DNA of 64,000 nt, taken from assembly GCF_043290135.1 (NCBI RefSeq), contig NW_027464588.1, positions 538,501 to 602,500 on the forward strand, in the 5' to 3' direction. Origin of the DNA: Rhipicephalus microplus. Lineage: Eukaryota > Arthropoda > Arachnida > Ixodida > Ixodidae. Of the stretch, positions 23,209 to 35,153 are shown piece by piece; within the stretch, counting starts at the first letter, position 1; every line of letters starts with the position of its first letter. The notes under the pieces are model-generated. The model had not been told where the DNA came from. It searched no databases and saw only the letters and a program-made list of their open reading frames with translations. Both the position numbers and the translations under genes were made by a program.

Positions 23209-25541
23209 GTAAGCTATGTTTCACGGGTTCGACATTTTTTCACTAGCAAGTAAGAGCTCAGCTGTCTGCACCTGAGGTCAGCAGACCTCAAGCAATACTG
23301 GTTGTGAAGTCAAGAAACAAAGAACTCTTACAAAACAAGAGAAATGCTACCTTCAGCAGCAATAGTTCACCAAAGGCTGCAACACCGATTGGAAAGTCAG
23401 AACGGCCTATTTTATATCATGTACATAGTGCGTACAGTAAGAGCCGACGAAACCGCATCAGTGTGTAAACAAAGGCTGAGTGTGATTTTTTCTTAAAATC
23501 AATCGCGGTGACATAAAAGCAACAAGTAAGATTTTAGTTTGAACATATGAAGGCTGTTCTAAGTCTGAACACTAATGCCCCAAAAAACGTATTGTTGCCT
23601 TGCAAATAAATCAGCTATGCCAATCAATCAAATTATGTCAAATACGTAAACCGGCATCCTCGGGTGCCGGCTGGCTTTCTTGCATCATCCAGATACCGGT
23701 GTCATGTTGTGCGAGTCATTCTTTTCTTTTTGCATTTGTTGCACAAAATTTAAATTTTTATAGCCATAAAGTAATTCAGGAGCCGTGGCACTGTGTAAAC
23801 AAACCTTCATACCAGGTACCAAATATTTATCATTGTAAAGCTAAGACAATTTATTCAGCACAGAGGTCACTTGAAAAAGTTAAGCCAAGGCGGGGCAGCT
23901 GTGTGTGACGTATATCTGCAAGGAAGATGCAAAAATATCAGGAAATGAAAACACATCCAGCGGCTGGCGCTAAAAACACCTGCCGATGATAGCTCTACAA
24001 GGTTCTCCCCCAACAAGCTTGGGAGACCACGACAACACGATATTCTTGCGGGACCCAGTCCATAATTAGTGATCTCAGAGTAGGGTATTATATTTCCGTT
24101 GACCAAGACAGCACACTTCTGATAGATAACAGCACTACGTTAAAATTGAGATGGTCTGCTGAAGTCTAGAAAGATGCGGACATCTCAGCGTTTTCTGTAG
24201 CTCAATAGCAACGAATCTTTCACTTTTGAAAAAAGAAATATTGACGATGAAAAATCAATAACGTGAAAATCGAAACACTGTCGTACTCTCTGATGGACGG
24301 AAGTTGTATGAAAAGTCAAGGTGCATGCTCTATTGGAGTAATTCTTATTAACTTTAACCACTGGGGGTAGCCTAGTAGGTGCCTAAACCTCAATACACTT
24401 GTTGGTGCCGTCGAAATTTGGCTTCCATGAACGGAAAGCGAACCCACGTCCTCGAGTTTAGCAGCATAGCACCTTTCCCGCTATGCTATACCACATCGCT
24501 AGACCGCTATACAACACTACACCAGAACACCACACTACAACGCCGCTATATTACCACAACGGCTAACATACATCTTAGAAAGAGTGCGATAACTTTAGAA
24601 AAAGGGCAGAAACAATAAACACTCCACATTTGAACATATCAAAGGATTGATATAAAATCGAAGGGTCTGTGCAAGGTGATTTATACGAGTTTCTGTTAAA
24701 ATTATGAGGCAGCTGGCTGGCGGTTACAACGGTTCGCACGCCATTATGGGGCATACCTCCAGGGGGCGTAAGATGGCGGCGATGATACAAGGAATGGCTC
24801 ATCTGCATCAGCGGACCATTGCACTATATTGGATACGAGTCGCATTTTCAGTGGCCGTGGCATCTCTACAACAATAGCGACGACCGTGATGGCCTACTTC
24901 GTCGGCTCATAAAGTTTTATGATAAAATAGCCTACGTGTTTAAGGGCCTTATCTCGGCGACCTTCAACGTGATGGCGATTATGAATACCACCCACAGCCC
25001 GTTAGATTGCATGAAGGTGAAAGAACAGAATAACAAAAAAGCATGGCGTTTTTCTTTCATGTTTTTTCATTGTGTGCACGGGCACGCACTGGATATAAAA
25101 TTATAAGCAGTAACAGAAAGCGCCAGCGCGGCGAGAAATATTATGCGCAGGTTTCGAAGGCCATAGGTCATTTTCCACTGTAGCAGTGTAACAGAGAACG
25201 CTTGTATTTGGGGTAGTTATTACGCTTTCGCAGCGTGCTATATAAGAATAAAATGGGTACTCGCAGAATTTCGCTTTAGTATAAGAGATACCCTGACATG
25301 TAACGAAATCACAGTGTTGGATTTTGTCTAAACGCTCGAGTTGAAATCACACCGATATGACACAAACTGAAGATGTTGGAAACAGAAGCACGCGTATTAA
25401 ATAGGCTAGCAATAAATTGTTGTGTTTCAATCCTTGAGTACCATGCATGTTCTGTATTGTTTGTCATCAACTCTGAGAATCGTCATGAGTCTTAGGAAAG
25501 GCGTCATAGTATATTGTTCGTGGTGTTCTTTTTTCTCACAG
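23209..25541 (+). other. intron, no clear feature
   Basis: A weak tRNA-like stretch (24370-24520, with GCGAACCCACGTCCTCGAG) may be a very old SINE, but I cannot align it to the families here. Nothing else is recognised. Confidence 0.45.
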
Positions 25542-25580
25542 CTCAAGGCTGCCATGCGGTTTATGTTGGACGAAGGGCCA
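25542..25580 (+). CDS. Host gene exon e, unit 2 short exon (13 codons)
   Basis: Strong acceptor TTCTTTTTTCTCACAG and donor GTAAGT (25581). It encodes LKAAMRFMLDEGP in phase 0. This is the only short exon without Cys at residue 4 (Ala instead). Its length equals two of the other short exons. Confidence 0.75.
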
Positions 25581-28085
25581 GTAAGTGATCAATATTTGCA
25601 TTCGCTTATAACAAATTTTATCAGCATATAGTAATGAGAATGAAAACGTTATACTGGTTTTAGTTTCCGTTGTGAAAATGTCAATATATACCAGCCACGT
25701 CTTTCTGTCACTGTCGTGTGGACGCTGGTGTCATTCATAAATGTGACTGAATGCTTCGATACAAAACTAAAAAAAAGGTCTATTGGTACAAAGGTATTTT
25801 GATTCACTACGCTGTGTGTAGTTTGTGGAAGATGGCGAATATTTTCAGCGCAGAATCGAAACTTAGGTCCACGTCGAAAAGCTTAAGGAAACATTGAAGT
25901 CAAATATTGAGAAGATGTTGATTGCTGAAATAGCGGTACAGAAGCATAGTAGTGCTACCTTTGCGTTAAGTAAGTGTTCATTTTAATATAAAACACGTTT
26001 TAGTGACCTGCATCGTGTTAACACACTTCGAATTCCCCGCCTAAAATTGTCCGTCTCACGTCACTGTGGCTGTGCACATCATTGCCCGGCTTCACTACGC
26101 GGCCGCCGGCACTAGTAGCAGCAGATCGATAGTACAGTAGCGGAAATCACAGCGGTAACAACGGCCACTGAACAATTTTCGGCCATGGCCTCTGAGGTGT
26201 CAGACGTGCTTGGTTCAACTGGGCCCCGCTAGATGGCACAACCTGTGCAGTTTAACCAGGTGTAAATTGAACTTTTGAAACACTCACGCATTCCCCATAG
26301 TAACGTCCGGTGGTCCTTTTTTCCATGAGTCAAACAGACACAAACAAGCAGTACTTTATTAGATCTTTTGATACACAGCAAGTTCTTTATTTAGTGCAGC
26401 CAGTTTGATTACTTGTGATTATTTGTAGGCGGTACCTCTCACTAACACTTCTTTTCGGCTTAGTCGGTGTTTGATCATACTATAGGTACCTCTCATGTCA
26501 TCTGTCATTTCGCGAATGCCCTACGAGTGTCGCATGTGTTCTCGTCCATTTGCTTTAATCTAACGGTATGTAGGACAGTGCTGTTGATAATATTGTCGTT
26601 TTAAACGCTGTCTTACACTGAGCTATCACTCTGTCATATTTTTTTTTACTTTAGTGCCATTTCAAGTCGTTGATATAGCACATTTATCGTCATATCTCAT
26701 TATTGTTTTATATACGAGTGTATACGAATGAATTGAACAGTGAGGCGCATTTATCGGAGAGCCCCTCAAGTGACAAATGTGGCAGCGAGCATCTAACAAA
26801 GTTACAATGGCGTAATTTAGGTACCGATACAGATTTTTATAAGTGTCCCACCAAGAAGCTTGGAACCAAACAAATCTGTCAACAGAACCCGGGCCACTCT
26901 TGTGCTGTTGCGCTGCCTAGGTATACCATTGCCCAAAAACCGAAGACAGGCGTTTGTCCCCAAGGCACCTTGGGTCATAGCGAGACAATGTAGACGAAAC
27001 GCGGGCTGACACAGTATGGAATGCGTATCGCATGATTTTAAGTTCGCCATATGTGGTGGAACATGCATCTGACCTCTTTTTAAACTCTGCTGCGCCTCCG
27101 AACACAAAAGCAGCTTACCCAACTTGGTTTGGGAACCCAGTCTCTTGAGTTCCCAATCCAGAAAGCCACTGATTGCCCTTTGTGGAAGGAAGCCACCAAA
27201 ACGATATCTAGGCAATGGGAATCTTTGTAAAAGTTCTCAGTATTTATGTTTTAGTGAGCAGAGCACCCCACGAGTAGGGTTACAAATGAATTGAGAACGT
27301 TATTGACCAGTTTATTAAGACAAATACGCAATTTAAAGGACAGCATGTCTAGTCATTGTCGCACGTAAGCCTTTTGAACATCGAGTTATATGCAGCACAT
27401 AAAGGAAGCCCAGATGTTCCAATTAAATCTGAAGCCCACCATTACAGCATGCCTCCTGAGGACTTTGGCGCATGCAATTCTTCATGACTGATTGCCGGAG
27501 CAAGTAAACTGGCGCAAATGATTTTGCCTAGCTAAGTTAACTTAGCACCACTGTTTTCGGGTAGCTAAAGCGCTTCACGTACATTGTGGACAACGTATAA
27601 AATAGTAAGCGCGAAAATTGCGACATACCCACTACGACTTTCAATACAACTGAAACGAAGTGTGTGCTCCTTGGGCAATAAATTGCCTTAATCCAAACAA
27701 AAAAAAGTCAAGCTAGAACTTGTGCACTCTATTTCTTTCTCCATATCACACTGTTCTTTTTCTCGTGTTTTTATGTGCAAAACTTACCACACAAGCAGAT
27801 TTTGGATAACAAGCATGCACAGTTCCTTTGTATGGTGCAAAACAAAAACAGACAAGAAGTAGACAAGGACTTATTATCGTTTAGCGTATTTTCTACCCTT
27901 TGTTATCACAATTGCACGTGGCCTATTGTGTCATTTCTGTATGAATCCGCCGTGCTTGCTTAACTAAAGAAAATTGTTGCACATGGTTGCTTGCATTGAG
28001 TAATAGCTTAAGCTCCGAAGTGCTTAAGTTTGATGTCTTTCGTTCTGCTTTGCATTATACTTAGTGCATGTTCATTTCCACGCAG
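25581..28085 (+). other. intron, no feature recognised
   Basis: Nothing convincing. A 132-codon open stretch on the minus strand (26817-27215) has no motif I can identify and no supporting signals. Confidence 0.5.
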
Positions 28086-28214
28086 ACTAAACAAATGAAT
28101 GAGGCCGCCCGCGCCGTGTGCCTTAAAACTATGGCCCCTGGAGTCACTTCCGACAAGTACATGTCTCACGCCATTGGCATGTTCAAGAAAGGAGATCTAG
28201 AGACCAAGAAAAAG
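28086..28214 (+). CDS. Host gene exon f, unit 3 long exon (43 codons)
   Basis: Acceptor TTTCCACGCAG and donor GTACGT (28215). It encodes TKQMNEAARAVCLKTMAPGV, then SDKYMSHAIGMFKKGDLETKKK, in phase 0, with Cys at residue 12. The layout (helix with Cys, Pro-Gly turn, helix, charged end) matches the long exons at 23062 and 36682. Confidence 0.85.
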
Positions 28215-29486
28215 GTACGTCTAACAGTTGCCTATTTCTAAAGGTGCGTTGGTGACTCTCCTTTTCAGAGCTATGTTAGGATTGGATAGAGCAATGTCGA
28301 TTGACATGGTGTGGTAAACCTAGTCGTAAAAGATCATTTCATGATGAACCACAGTGAAACTTCAGAGACGGGTCGCTAAGAAGTATCATCCTCGTCTCGG
28401 TAGTTACGCGGTGGCTCATGACGTGTTACCTACGCAACCAAGCTTTCCCGCAACTGAAGTTCGCCTAGTTTACGAGGAAGCCCTCTCGGAAAAAAGTTCG
28501 CGCTATGTGTTCTAAGCTAACCTGAGTGATGCGCAATGTCATTCAGCAATTGTTCTCTCATTTACACCTCATTAATTTTTTATGCATGCAAGTTTACTTT
28601 TTATTCAGAGCTACTAAATGACGAGACTTCTTACCCTTCGTATATAGAGCTTTGAATGACAGTTAAGCAGCTCATAAGAGGCCTCAAGTTCCACATACAG
28701 GCGTGCATGACGTAATAGAATTACAATGAATCGCGCCGCAAGTCGCTTCTTTTCTTAGCTCTAGTTGACTTCGCGATTCTGTGAATCACGTGATGCACGT
28801 CCGTGGAACTAAGTCTGTTGCGTAAGTACTTCTCAAGTCACGCTCCTATACTTATGACTCATCCATCGTGTGATCTGGTGATTGCAGCTTTGAAAGAAGG
28901 GAACTAAGCGAGGGAAAAAAAGCACTATAACACTTCGGCAAGCTGTATAAACATGCATTTGAAGACTATCATAACAGACAGACACCGGAGCTTCAGAGCA
29001 AGTCATTCATTTGTGCAAGCCTGTAACCAATCGGCGAGTGTTGTTGTGTTCTGACTCAACACCGCAATACTTTTATTACAAAAGGTCCCTCAAATATTAG
29101 TGTAAGTCACATATTGTGCGAACAATAAATTTCGTGAAGCAAAATCCTCTGAGCTGAAGCAACTCACTCCTTCACTTTATAATAAAGCTCATGACAGCTG
29201 GGTAGGCTCCCCACAGTACGAAGAACTATGTGCAGTTTCATTCCATTGTTTTCATCAGATCTTTATCTCGTGCATCGCGAGAAAGTGAAGGAAAAGTATT
29301 CTTCGGCTAGTTTTGCTGTTCCAGAGATACAAAAAACGGCTTTGTGAAAAGCAATACAGCTCTCTGCACTATTTTATGCACGTATGGTTCCGCGAAGGTT
29401 TGTGAAGGAAGGTGGATGTCATGAAGACCCAGAAGATTCTTGGAAGGTTGCACCTGAAGCCATCCTTTTTCGCTTTCACTTTGCAG
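28215..29486 (+). other. intron, no feature recognised
   Basis: AT-rich intron without identifiable repeats. It ends in CTTTCACTTTGCAG. Confidence 0.5.
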
Positions 29487-29525
29487 ATTGACGCCTGTAC
29501 GTACAAGAATTCACTGAAAGGAAAG
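29487..29525 (+). CDS. Host gene exon g, unit 3 short exon (13 codons)
   Basis: Acceptor CGCTTTCACTTTGCAG and donor GTGCGT (29526). It encodes IDACTYKNSLKGK in phase 0, with Cys at residue 4. It closely resembles the short exon at 59274 (VDACYSKKEAAHP), which supports both calls. Confidence 0.8.
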
Positions 29526-30141
29526 GTGCGTACCACAACGAGTATTACCCCTGTCACATGGCCACCACCTTTTTTACTCCCCTAAATAAATTCGTTCAAA
29601 TGCATTGTTCGCAACTTGAGGCCCACGAGAACGCCGCGAAGACACGACGAATTTTCTGTTTATTAGCCCGTGAACTCTGACACACCTGCATCACGTACCA
29701 CAATTTCGAGACGAAGAACAAATTGCAAACCGCAGCTCTCGAGAACTTTGATAGGTGACCCTCCTTTGACCTACTCGCCTTCAACTGAATTTATCTTGCC
29801 TGTTCTTGCCAATAGTGATCATTGTCTTTGTAGTGTTCTATAGCTTCCCCTAAATATTTGACAGGTGTCGTCCCCCACTTCACATTGGCGGAAAATTCCG
29901 GTCTGAATGACCACTCTCCGAACGAAAAACCCAAGCACTTTCCCTAGTTCACCCGACTACTAGTGGCATTGCTGAAACTCTTCACGACAGCGATAACCTC
30001 TGCCACACTTTCTTTGTGCAACAAACTGCCCCATCATCCGCATATGCCCGAATTTAAACTTCTGATGCCTGCAACCTAAAACCGTTAACGCTGCTGTTTT
30101 CAATTTTTGCTTAGCACAACGTTTCTATATAGATGCTGAAC

Positions 30142-30810
30142 AAAAATTGCCCGCAGCTTCCCTCGGGGGAACACTGAGGAGGATGCGGACCATATAATTG
30201 GTTAACGGGGTGTTAAAGTGCGACTTACTTGGGTCGATGGCTAAATTGGTTAACGTGGTTGTGAAATGGGGTGTTAAATTGCGACTTACTTGGGTCGATG
30301 GCTAAATTGGTTAACGTGGTTGTAGGAGGGGGTGTTAAATGAGTGAACACGTACACACGTATGCGAAAGGGCAGCACTGGTCGAAGGGACGTCGATCATT
30401 GTGTTTGTGGATTCGTTGAATTCATTTCACCGCGACCTTGGACGTCGACGCGCCGTACAAACCAACCGACGAGCGGCAACTGAGCGAGCGAGCGCCGACC
30501 TTGAGTATATATACAGCACGACGGCGCATGCACTGTCAGCTGTTGAATGTTCTCGAAGCGCGACGCCACATGCGCGTCCACTGGAGAATCAGGAGAATTG
30601 TAGATGTCGAACGCGGTGTGTAGAGGAGGAAGGGTGCACAGATGGTGGAGGAGTGAAGCGCGCGCGGTGTGTAGAGGAGGAAGGGATGCACAGATGGTGG
30701 AAGAGTGGGCGACGGCGCGACGGCGCATGCGCGCGCGTCAGCTGTCGAATGTTTGAGAAGCGGTGCGGACGGCGCACTACAAGGCGCGAGTATAAGATGC
30801 TCCGCATCTA
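30142..30810. mobile_element. Heat-shock-element-bearing Helentron-like element, copy B
   Basis: It runs from AAAAATTGCCCGCAGCTTCC on the left to the hairpin AGATGCTCCGCATCT (30795-30809) on the right, opposite in orientation to copy A. Joining the flanks restores an uninterrupted reverse transcriptase segment (P-I-L-F-S-I-Y-I-E on the minus strand). The insertion thus fell within a TTTT run, adding nothing but the element. It is 195 bp shorter than copy A because part of the heat-shock array is deleted. Confidence 0.75.
30478..30557 (-). promoter_or_regulatory. Heat-shock element, TATA box and initiator, copy B
   Basis: On the minus strand there is a perfect heat-shock element at 30557-30545, TATATATA at 30513-30506 and the initiator TCAGTT at 30483-30478. 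The TATA-to-initiator distance is 32 bp, as in copy A. The stretch from the TATA box through about 80 bases of leader is identical between copies. A second, imperfect element lies at 30747-30759. Confidence 0.75.
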
Positions 30811-31925
30811 AAATAGGGCTGAGCGGGCATCCCTGATGAACACAACCCCTATAGTTAATGGGGGCACCTAATGAATTATAAACAACTGAACAAGTCTTCC
30901 AGTTGCGATATGCCAAAGCGACGCCATCTCTGATTACGGAACCAACATTCACATGGTATAGTATGGCAACCATGAAGGCATGAGAGACACAGTCAAATGC
31001 CTTTTCGAGATCGAACTGCAGTATCGCCACATGCACGACCGTTAGTGGCGCCGCAACACTCGAGGACACATCGCAGTTTATTTATATTGGTCACAATAGA
31101 ACGCACCATATTGCCGCAAGTTTCGTGAGAACAAACCACTTCTTGCAAGACACCCTGTAGTCGCCGCGCTAGTACTTTCATCAGAACTTTGTAGTCACAG
31201 TCAGTTAATGATATAGGCCGATATGACGGAACTAGCTTCTATGACGGAACTATGATGGAACTCGTCTGTCTCTTTGGTCTTGGGTATCAAAATAGTATGA
31301 GCTTCACTAAAAGACCGTGGCAGACTATCTAGTTTATATGATTCGTTAAAGACTTCTGTAAGCAGTCCGGATAATTCACATTTAAATGTCGTGTAAAACA
31401 CAGCACTCAGACCGTCAGTCCAGTGATTTACCAGGATTGAGCTTATCTGCGACATTTTATACTTCGGTTTGTGATACAGGCTGTTGTAACACTGCTTTTG
31501 TGTCATCAGACAAATGTGGCATTCTTATGAGAAACAACTCTTTAAACACCTTCACATGAAATAGTGTAGTCATGCCTCGTAGTGTTTAAGAAAAAAAATG
31601 GCAGCATATCCACGAGGTGAATGATGGAGATTGGGGCGAAGCATCCGTCCGTCCATTCGTTCTTGCTTCCATCTTTCCTTGCGTCCGTCTGTGTAACCAT
31701 CCGTGCGTCCATCCACCCGTCCGTGCGTGCGTCTGTTTGTGCGTCCGCACGTCCATCTGTGCGTCCGTCCCTGCGTTCGTCCGTGCATCCACCCCTGCGT
31801 CCGTTCATACGTCCATTCGTCTGTGCAGCCATCCATGCGTCCGTTCATGCATCTGTCTGTGTGCCAGTTCATCCATCTAGTCAACGCTCCAAGTACCACC
31901 ATCTCGCATCTTTTTATCATATATT

Positions 31926-34900
31926 GGATGGATGGATGCTATGAGCGTCCCCTTTATAACGGGGTGGTGACAAGTATGCCACCAGGCTCGACAAAAAAAA
32001 AACATTTTTTCTTTTTTTTATGTTGGCCTAATGCCTCTACTTCGATAAATTCTATCTTAATGGAAAAAAGGTAAATTTTCAGCTTAAGTTCTCTGCCATT
32101 TACGGCACACTGTCCATGTTTTATTTTTCCAATATTTATTTTTGTCCTTTCTCTCTAATTTTCTGCCACCAATACTCTAACCGTCTCTTACTTATTTCAA
32201 TCGCGGGTGTGTTCAGCTTTCCATTGTTGTCCCTAAAACCCAAGGCTTCCTGTAGGCTCGTGCCCAAACGTACACCTGGGTGGATATCTCCACATTCAAT
32301 CAGAACATGCTCCGCCGTTTCCTTATCTTTCCCGCAGCATGTGCATTGTTCTTCTTCTTTACTGAATCTTGCTTTATAACTACGCGTTCTAAGGCAACCC
32401 GATATCGCTTCAAACAGTAAAGCGCTACCCCTTGAATTATCGTAAAATGCCTCCCTCCTTATTTCATTTTTGCCCTTTCGGTAGTTACTCAAAGCCGGTT
32501 TTTTCTCCATAGCTGCCATCCAGTAAATCCTCTCCGCCTCCCTGACTTTTCCCTTAACGCTCTTTGTTGACATATGGCTCACAATACCAGCCGTATATTT
32601 ACTAGTGAGTCTTCTAGTTCTTTTTCTCCACTGTGTGTCCACGCTCTTCCTATACAAATAACGGAACACCTTCTCTGCCCATCTACTCTCCTTCATATTT
32701 CTTAGCCTTTCTTCGAACCTTATTTTGCTCTGCGCTTCCCTCGCCTCAAAACCTGCCCACCCCATATCGCCCTTTACAGCCTCGTTTGTCGTCTTCCCGT
32801 GAGCACCCAACGCGAGGCGTCCCACAGTCCTTTGATTTACATCCATTCCCGATTGCACCTCTGCCCTCATGCACACCACTGAGTTCCCAAAAGTAAGCCC
32901 TGGAACCATTACACCCTTCCACAGACCTCGAAGCACCTCATACCTATTGTATCCCCACAACGCTCTGTGCTTCATTATTGCCGCATTCCTCTTTCCTTTT
33001 GCTGCCGAGGCTTTTTCCTGTACCTCCATGTATCTATCACTCTCATTTACCCATACTCCAAGGTACTTGTATTCACTTACCCTCGGTATTTCTTGGCCTT
33101 GTATGGACACCGTCTGATCACAGGGATCATTGAATACCATCAATCCACACTTCGTTACACTGAATCCTAGTCCAAGAGCTTCACCTTCCCTTCCGCATAT
33201 ATTCGCCAGCTGCTGTATATCATCTCGACTGTCCGCAAACAAGACGATATCGTCCGCATAAAATAAACCTGGAAGCTTCTGCTCAATCATCATGCCGCCC
33301 TGTTTGTGTGACAGATTAAAACCAATGTTGCTACCTTCTAGCGCTTTTTCCATACTCCCCATGTACAGCATGAATAACAGTGGGGACAAAGGACATCCCT
33401 GTCTCAGACCCCTGCTAACCTCAACGTTCTCTTTGCTACGCATTCCTTCCCACTCTATGCAAACTGTATTTTCTCGGTATATCTCCCTCAAAAGCTGTAT
33501 ACAGTCGTCGCCCATGCCCATTCCTTTCAATATATCCCACAAAATTTCCTGATTAACGTTGTCGTATGCCCCAGTGATGTCTAGAAAAGCCACGTACAAG
33601 GGCCTATTCTCTATTTTAGATATTTCTATACACTGAGTGAGAACAAACAGGTTATCGTCTAACCGCCTGTCGACTCGAAATCCGTTCTGAAGTTCTCCCA
33701 AAATATCGTTATGTTCGGCCCATGTTTCTATTTTCATTTTTACTGCTTGCATCGCCAACCTGTATAGTACCGATGTAATGGTTAGTGGTCTATACGAGCG
33801 AATCTTGTCCTTTTCTCCCTTGCCTTTATAGATTAAGTTCATTCTACTTTGTCGCCAACTGTCCGGTATTTGTCCGTCCTTTAAGCTTTTTTCTACTGCT
33901 TTTAACAATGCTTCTTTAGTGTTATGTCCTAGTTCGTTAATGAGGCTAACGGGAATCCCATCTAAACCCGCGGCAGTGCACTTTGGAATTTTTCCTTCGG
34001 CCTTTTTCCAGTTGAAATTATCAAGTACTAGCTCTTCCTCTGTTGCTTTCTCCGCCACACTTTTACTCACCGGGGAGATCCCCTGGACGCTCTTTTGAAA
34101 CGAATCGGCTGTTACCTTTTGTATGTAACCTAGCGCTTCGTACCCTTCCAATTGATTTCCTCCTTCATCTAGAATATGTTGTTGCGTTGTGACAGACTTC
34201 CTACCTAGCGCCTTTATGTGGCTCCAAAAAATCCTAGGCGCGGCCTCCTTTTTTTCGTGTATCTCTGTCATCCAGCGTTCACTTTCACCTTTAATTTTTG
34301 CCTCTACCAATTTCTGTACAAGGGATTTTTTCTCCAAATATATTTCCCATATTTTTTTGACTTCGTCCTGCGGCCGCTTCTCCTTTTTTGCCTTTCTATG
34401 CTCCCGTGATGCTTCGCGTCGCTTCTCGATCGCCTCCCGGATTTCCTTGTTCCACCAACTTTTTGGCTTCCTTTTTCCTTTCCAGCAAACAGTTTTCTTC
34501 TCTTTCCCTATCTCCTTCGTCATTAGATGTAACAGCTCCCTATACTCCCAGTCCTTGCCTGGTATTTCGCCTACTTCTTCCTCGACCCTTGCGGCTATAT
34601 TTATTATTTGTTTGTCATTTAAATACGAGCTGCCAGACTTTGATTCCACGCTCATATTTTTAGTTTCGTATCCCATTTGTAATGTTATTCGTTTATGATC
34701 ACTACCCAAGCTGTTAATGCCTTCCTCGTCTATCCTCATTTCTGTCAGTTTGTGGTAAATTCCTTCAGTCATGAGACAATAATCAATACTTGATTGCTTG
34801 TTTCCGACTTCCCATGTGATCTGGCCGTCACATTTAGGCCCCGTGTTAACTATCTCCAGACTATGTTGCTCGCAAAGATCTAGTAATAACTTCCCATTGG

Positions 34901-35153
34901 TGTCTGAATATCCGTCAAGGTCATGTATGTGGGCATTCATGTCCCCTAGAAGGATGATTTCGGCCCCATTACCAAATTCCTTAATATCCGCACTCATGCA
35001 ATCCACTATCTCCTGATTCTTTTCTCTGCAGTTATTCCCCGTCCACAAGTAGGCTACCCCTAGCCACGTTTCCTTTCCACCTACTGTGCCCAGAACCCAG
35101 AGGTGCTCTGAACACGTCTGTTTCACTCTAACCCATTTGGCTCCGCGGTGAAT
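31926..35153 (-). mobile_element. young LINE with endonuclease and reverse transcriptase
   Basis: Its 3' end on the minus strand is GCATCCATCCATCCAA (31926-31942 on plus), a short ATCC repeat tail after a ~200-bp UTR with AATAAA. The 5' end lies near 35150, inside the endonuclease, so it is 5' truncated. It splits the Helentron-like element at 31598-35602. No clear target duplication is seen. Confidence 0.85.
32136..35150 (-). CDS. LINE ORF2: partial endonuclease, reverse transcriptase
   Basis: A frame of just over 1000 codons without an internal stop. It opens inside an exonuclease-endonuclease-phosphatase domain (GVAYLWTG, ILLGDMNAH, SSIDYCL, SDHKRITL). The first part of that domain is missing by truncation, so there is no genuine start codon. 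The reverse transcriptase follows (NGFRVDRRLDDNLF, FLDITGAYDNVNQ, LRQGCPLSPLLFMLYMGS, LFYADDIVLFADS), then a helical C-terminal region and a zinc segment (CTCCGKDKETAEHVLIEC). No RNase H is present, which separates it from the I-type LINEs in this window; I do not assign the clade. The intact frame marks it as one of the youngest insertions here. Confidence 0.9.
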   Translation of the reverse strand, partial: HRGAKWVRVKQTCSEHLWVLGTVGGKETWLGVAYLWTGNNCREKNQEIVDCMSADIKEFGNGAEIILLGDMNAHIHDLDGYSDTNGKLLLDLCEQHSLEIVNTGPKCDGQITWEVGNKQSSIDYCLMTEGIYHKLTEMRIDEEGINSLGSDHKRITLQMGYETKNMSVESKSGSSYLNDKQIINIAARVEEEVGEIPGKDWEYRELLHLMTKEIGKEKKTVCWKGKRKPKSWWNKEIREAIEKRREASREHRKAKKEKRPQDEVKKIWEIYLEKKSLVQKLVEAKIKGESERWMTEIHEKKEAAPRIFWSHIKALGRKSVTTQQHILDEGGNQLEGYEALGYIQKVTADSFQKSVQGISPVSKSVAEKATEEELVLDNFNWKKAEGKIPKCTAAGLDGIPVSLINELGHNTKEALLKAVEKSLKDGQIPDSWRQSRMNLIYKGKGEKDKIRSYRPLTITSVLYRLAMQAVKMKIETWAEHNDILGELQNGFRVDRRLDDNLFVLTQCIEISKIENRPLYVAFLDITGAYDNVNQEILWDILKGMGMGDDCIQLLREIYRENTVCIEWEGMRSKENVEVSRGLRQGCPLSPLLFMLYMGSMEKALEGSNIGFNLSHKQGGMMIEQKLPGLFYADDIVLFADSRDDIQQLANICGREGEALGLGFSVTKCGLMVFNDPCDQTVSIQGQEIPRVSEYKYLGVWVNESDRYMEVQEKASAAKGKRNAAIMKHRALWGYNRYEVLRGLWKGVMVPGLTFGNSVVCMRAEVQSGMDVNQRTVGRLALGAHGKTTNEAVKGDMGWAGFEAREAQSKIRFEERLRNMKESRWAEKVFRYLYRKSVDTQWRKRTRRLTSKYTAGIVSHMSTKSVKGKVREAERIYWMAAMEKKPALSNYRKGKNEIRREAFYDNSRGSALLFEAISGCLRTRSYKARFSKEEEQCTCCGKDKETAEHVLIECGDIHPGVRLGTSLQEALGFRDNNGKLNTPAIEISKRRLEYWWQKIREKGQK

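Larger units (their letters stand above)
29780..31590 (-). pseudogene. decayed LINE reverse transcriptase
   Basis: Read leftward, the pieces are LPRSFSEAHTILIPKTKET (31506-31201), KVLARRLQGVLQEVV with HETCG (31181-30993), QFDLEKAFDCVSHAF with VHQGCPLSPIL (31069 to about 30811), and after an insertion FSIYIETLC and AYADDGAVCC (30141 to about 29900). These are ordered reverse transcriptase blocks including the catalytic YADD. Stops and frameshifts throughout show it is dead. The heat-shock cassette copy B lies between PIL and FSIYIE. Confidence 0.8.

Noticed and set aside
26817..27215. 132-codon open frame on the minus strand
   Set aside because: No recognisable motif, no splice or promoter context, and it lies in an intron of the plus-strand gene.
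32116..35016. Many plus-strand frames opposite the LINE ORF2
   Set aside because: Antisense shadows of the minus-strand reverse transcriptase frame.
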